The notes below the pieces were generated by a model. It was given only the letters and a program-made list of their open reading frames with translations. It did not search any database and was not told where the DNA came from. Made by a program: the position numbers and the translations under genes. This document shows positions 16,025 to 17,995 of a stretch of 17,995 bases of DNA, in pieces. The stretch is from CAZLWF01 sp031972835 (GTDB lineage Bacteria > Patescibacteriota > Minisyncoccia > Phycocordibacterales > UBA9973): positions 1 through 17,995 of the forward strand of contig DALYDX010000016.1 in NCBI GenBank assembly GCA_031972835.1, read 5' to 3'. The stretch's first letter is position 1, and every line of letters starts with the position of its first letter.

Positions 16025-16708
16025 CTACTTTCCGGACACTATGACTACAAACTCCCCTCTTACTTTTTCTTCATTTTTTACAAAATAATCACGCACCATC
16101 TCGGCACTTCCACGCACAACCTCTTCAAATTGTTTGGTCAGCTCTCTACCTACAGATACAATTCTCTTTTCATCCAACCTTGAATAAAGCTCTTCTAGTG
16201 TTTTCATAATCCTGTGTGGAGACTCATAAAAAATGATGGTGCGTTTTGAATCTTTGATCTCATTGAAAAGAGTGTCTCTACCTTTTTTGTGTGGTAAAAA
16301 ACCTAAAAAAATAAATTCGTTACCACTTATTCCAGATATGGAGTACGCACTAGTCAAAGCACTTGCCCCAGGAACAGCAACTATTTTCACATCTCCGCCA
16401 AGTTCATTGTGAACACGCTCTACAAGTAAAACTCCTGGATCAGAAATCGCTGGAGTACCCGCATCAGATACGAGCGCTACATCTTTTCCATCTTTTAAAA
16501 GATCAATTATATGTTCTTCTTTTCCTTTTGTGCTATGGCTATGATAGCTGGTTGTTGGAGTTTTGATTTCATAGTGATTCAAGAGTACTTTTGTAGTACG
16601 GGTATCTTCACATGCGATCACGTCCACTTCCTTGAGTATACGAATAGCTCGGAGAGTCATGTCTTCGAGGTTGCCAATCGGAGTTGCTACTATATACAGA
16701 GTAGACAT
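16025..16708 (-). CDS. rsmI: 16S rRNA (cytidine1402-2'-O)-methyltransferase RsmI
   Basis: This 227-residue SAM-dependent tetrapyrrole-methylase-fold enzyme methylates the ribose of C1402 in the decoding centre. Family blocks are LYIVATPIGNLEDMTLRAI (4-22), ACEDTR (32-37), LVSDAGTPAISDPG (79-92), VPGASALTSA (112-121), FLGFLPHKKGR, YESPHR and GRELTKQFEE. It ends near residue 227, so the C-terminal extension of the E. coli enzyme (about 286 residues) is missing; the catalytic domain is complete. Its ATG overlaps the DUF2177 stop by one base (TAATG), indicating coupling. Confidence 0.94.
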   Translation of the reverse strand: MSTLYIVATPIGNLEDMTLRAIRILKEVDVIACEDTRTTKVLLNHYEIKTPTTSYHSHSTKGKEEHIIDLLKDGKDVALVSDAGTPAISDPGVLLVERVHNELGGDVKIVAVPGASALTSAYSISGISGNEFIFLGFLPHKKGRDTLFNEIKDSKRTIIFYESPHRIMKTLEELYSRLDEKRIVSVGRELTKQFEEVVRGSAEMVRDYFVKNEEKVRGEFVVIVSGK

Positions 16709-17118
16709 TAAGAAAATATTTTAGATATCCAATAGTAAATAAAAGTTGTTAAGGCAAACAAAACTCCTCCCCAAATAGTATCTACAATAAGTAGTGACTT
16801 TGGCCAGTTCAAGAGAATTGCATAATTTGTAAATTCATAAACAGCATAAACCAAAATACCAAATATAAAAGCAGACAACAAAGCAGAGTTCAGTCCCTTA
16901 CTCGAAATAATAGGTGCGATAAAATACGCAAATGATAAAGCTAGTGCTACATATACGACTAACGCAGCACCCATGTGTGTAGACAAAGCCCCATCTTTCA
17001 TTCGAGCAATTGGAAACAATGTGCTGGTATAAAGACCTTTCATTAAAACTCCTATCCAAAGATAATCCAAGCCAATCATTATGATAAATGAACCTAAAAA
17101 CGAATATATGTATTGCAT
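16708..17118 (-). CDS. DUF2177-family integral membrane protein
   Basis: This 136-residue protein has four predicted membrane helices (about 4-25, 46-70, 76-96, 110-133). The family blocks are GLDYLWIG near the N-terminus and the YEFTNYAILLNWP segment followed by VDTIWGG in the third-to-fourth helix region. The function of the family is unknown. It is the first gene of the minus-strand operon: a TAAAAT box (17125-17130) lies 6 bases before the ATG, with TTTATA as a candidate -35 (17148-17153, 17-base spacer). It overlaps rsmI by one base. Confidence 0.82.
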   Translation of the reverse strand: MQYIYSFLGSFIIMIGLDYLWIGVLMKGLYTSTLFPIARMKDGALSTHMGAALVVYVALALSFAYFIAPIISSKGLNSALLSAFIFGILVYAVYEFTNYAILLNWPKSLLIVDTIWGGVLFALTTFIYYWISKIFS

Positions 17119-17124
17119 AGATTT

Positions 17125-17153
17125 ATTTTAACAAAAAAGGCTTAATTTATAAA
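17125..17153 (-). promoter_or_regulatory. Probable promoter of the DUF2177-rsmI operon
   Basis: On the minus strand TTTATA (17148-17153), a 17-base spacer and TAAAAT (17125-17130) lie 6 bases before the ATG. It is again placed so the transcript would begin at the start codon. The -35 matches consensus at 4 of 6 positions. Confidence 0.4.
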
Positions 17154-17166
17154 GGAATTAATACAC

Positions 17167-17195
17167 TTGACAAAAGTATCGCAATATGATACTAT
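17167..17195 (+). promoter_or_regulatory. Strong sigma70-type promoter for RNA C
   Basis: A perfect -35 TTGACA (17167-17172), the optimal 17-base spacer and TACTAT (17190-17195) predict a start near 17202. No plus-strand protein gene follows. Confidence 0.78.
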
Positions 17196-17201
17196 ATACA
17201 C

Positions 17202-17324
17202 ATATTGGTACAAATGAAAGCTTACATAAAATGCCGCGGACCCACGATCCCGGCAAAAAATCTGGAGGGATGAACCCCCCCCAACCGACTCGCAGTTACC
17301 CCGTAAGGTAGCTGCGTTTTTTTT
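17202..17324 (+). ncRNA. Candidate structured small RNA C (about 120 nt)
   Basis: This is a stand-alone plus-strand unit between two minus-strand genes, bounded by a near-consensus promoter and a strong intrinsic terminator. It contains a GC-rich imperfect hairpin (GCCG 17233-17236 with CGGC 17251-17254, extendable past one mismatch). A purine-rich GGAGGG (17264-17269) faces a run of eight C (17275-17282) across a 5-base loop, and the terminator stem follows. GC content is well above the surrounding AT-rich gaps, as expected for a functional RNA. No tRNA, SRP RNA, RNase P or tmRNA signature is visible. The purine-rich and C-rich stretches are plausible target-pairing sites, but this is inference. 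Confidence 0.6.
17291..17324 (+). terminator. Intrinsic terminator of RNA C
   Basis: A 10-bp stem with one G-U pair (17291-17300 with 17307-17316) and a 6-base loop is followed by eight T (17317-17324). Confidence 0.9.
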
Positions 17325-17355
17325 ATTTGGATAATGCTTTAGAGACAGATCTTAA

Positions 17356-17745
17356 TTAAAATGATTTTTCAAATAATCCATCCTGACAAAGAATCCAATC
17401 CATGATTGCCCATGAGAACACTTCACCGTCCTCTCCTTTATATTTAGCGTCACACTCAGCTATAGTGGGCTTTGGATTTGACTTATATTCTACATAACAG
17501 TCATCGTTGATATCATCATATCTCCACCCGCTAACATTGTTCCATTTTGATGACTCTTGTTCATAAATTGCTAAGCAGGATTTTTTTTGACCTGAGATGA
17601 ATTCTCGTGCTTGTTGCTCTTCAATAGAATTTTGTTTACTAACTTGACTAAAATAATAAAACCCTCCCAAAATAATACAACCGAGCAAAATAGCTGCTGG
17701 TATTGATAAGGTATTTAATTTCTCGAGCACATTTTTTTCTTCCAT
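17356..17745 (-). CDS. Single-pass membrane protein with extracytoplasmic cysteines, unknown function
   Basis: From ATG 17745 this is 129 residues: a short cytoplasmic N-terminus, one membrane helix (about 14-33), then a polar outer domain. That domain has four Cys (57, 83, 98, 120), spaced as two possible disulphides, and several Trp. The frame stays open to an ATG at 17814, adding 23 basic residues. The shorter form is preferred because it places the helix near the N-terminus, as in typical signal anchors, but neither start has a ribosome site. No family is recognised. It is separated from the neighbouring minus-strand operon by the RNA C unit. Confidence 0.6.
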   Translation of the reverse strand: MEEKNVLEKLNTLSIPAAILLGCIILGGFYYFSQVSKQNSIEEQQAREFISGQKKSCLAIYEQESSKWNNVSGWRYDDINDDCYVEYKSNPKPTIAECDAKYKGEDGEVFSWAIMDWILCQDGLFEKSF

Positions 17746-17858
17746 ATTATTTTTCTTAGCTTTTAATTTACTATTTTTTATAGTCAGTGCTCGTAATAGC
17801 ACCGAGAACCTCATTTAATGAATCTTTCATAAGGGTTCGATATTTTATTTCTTCTACT

Positions 17859-17995
17859 CTATTTTTCTACTTTCATTACTTTTTCTGGTTGTGTAGACAG
17901 ACATTCATCTGAACAAAACCCATCTCCACTTTCTGTTAAGCAATTTTCACAACATATAAAATGCTTGTGACACGCTAGGTTTCCGCAATTTACAT
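17859..17995 (-). CDS. C-terminal fragment of a Cys-rich protein, possibly rhodanese-type tRNA hydroxylase TrhO
   Basis: A minus-strand frame enters from the right edge and runs 44 codons to TAG at 17859. It reads VNCGNLACHKHFICCENC, then a GFCSDEC segment and a charged tail. Seven cysteines in about 30 residues suggest a metal-binding or redox module. The pattern (VNC..x..C....F..C..C.....G.CS.EC) resembles the Cys-rich C-terminal tail of UPF0176/TrhO proteins, which hydroxylate U34 of some tRNAs, but the rhodanese domain that would prove it lies outside the window. Other Cys-rich zinc proteins remain possible. The start is missing. Confidence 0.5.
   Translation of the reverse strand, partial: VNCGNLACHKHFICCENCLTESGDGFCSDECLSTQPEKVMKVEK

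Noticed and set aside
17270..17312. A 13-codon ORF preceded by GGAGGG in RNA C
   Set aside because: The purine tract directly abuts the ATG with no usable spacing, and the ORF runs through the C8 run and terminator stem.
17833..17842. GGTTCGA as a tRNA T-loop
   Set aside because: No acceptor, D or anticodon stems can be drawn around it. No tRNA was found in the window.
1..17995. Alternative genetic code with TGA read as an amino acid, as in Gracilibacteria
   Set aside because: scpA ends at a normal TGA within an ATGA overlap, and no reading frame needs TGA readthrough.
1..17995. CRISPR array, insertion sequence, prophage or integration site
   Set aside because: No regularly spaced repeats, transposase or integrase genes, or terminal repeats were seen. 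The only long exact repeat is the scaffold-gap duplication.

Overview
The window looks like a piece of a Candidatus Patescibacteria / Candidate Phyla Radiation genome, most probably the Parcubacteria branch. This is inferred from several features together. Composition is AT-rich. Genes overlap by 1-4 bases or are separated by 3-6 bases. Shine-Dalgarno sequences are almost absent. The gene mix includes a pruned cell-wall cluster, a DUF4015 sugar-hydrolase-like protein, an Ada-type Cys-motif membrane protein and a CAP-domain protein. No 16S rRNA or other phylogenetic anchor is present, so the lineage is not proven. A run of exactly 100 Ns marks a scaffold gap, so this is probably a metagenome assembly. 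TGA is used as an ordinary stop codon.

Layout. (1) Positions 1-250 hold a divergent minus-strand RNA unit with a near-consensus promoter and a terminator. (2) Positions 259-5874 (+) run scpA-scpB, a D-Ala-D-Ala carboxypeptidase, mraY, ftsW and murG: chromosome condensation plus the membrane steps of peptidoglycan synthesis. (3) Positions 5870-6080 hold a second minus-strand RNA unit, divergent from gltX. (4) Positions 6081-8860 (+) carry gltX and a secreted coiled-coil/M23 murein hydrolase, closed by a terminator. (5) Positions 8885-9146 are non-coding and lie between convergent genes. (6) Positions 9147-12521 (-) carry a membrane protein with an Ada-like Cys motif, glmS (artificially interrupted by the gap) and a CAP-domain protein. 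(7) rpmA (+) converges on rplI through a shared bidirectional terminator. (8) Positions 12878-17118 (-) are a tight operon: DUF2177 membrane protein, rsmI, small membrane protein, DUF4015 protein, S41 protease, rplI. (9) Positions 17167-17324 (+) are a third stand-alone RNA unit. (10) Positions 17356-17995 (-) hold a membrane-anchored Cys protein and the C-terminal end of a Cys-rich protein that resembles the tail of the rhodanese-type tRNA hydroxylase TrhO.

The genes share a theme of envelope construction. GlmS makes glucosamine-6-phosphate, the first committed amino sugar. MraY and MurG make lipid I and lipid II, and FtsW polymerises them. The S11 carboxypeptidase, M23 protein, S41 protease, DUF4015 protein and CAP protein probably remodel or decorate the wall outside the membrane. 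The rest is translation (GluRS, L27, L9, RsmI) and chromosome segregation (ScpA/B).

The most notable signal is three unannotated transcription units in intergenic DNA. Each has a near-consensus sigma70-type promoter (16-17 base spacer) and an intrinsic terminator, and each encodes a roughly 120-165 nt structured RNA. Most protein genes in the window show only a -10 box 5-7 bases before the start codon, consistent with leaderless mRNAs. I could not match any of the three RNAs to a known family by eye.
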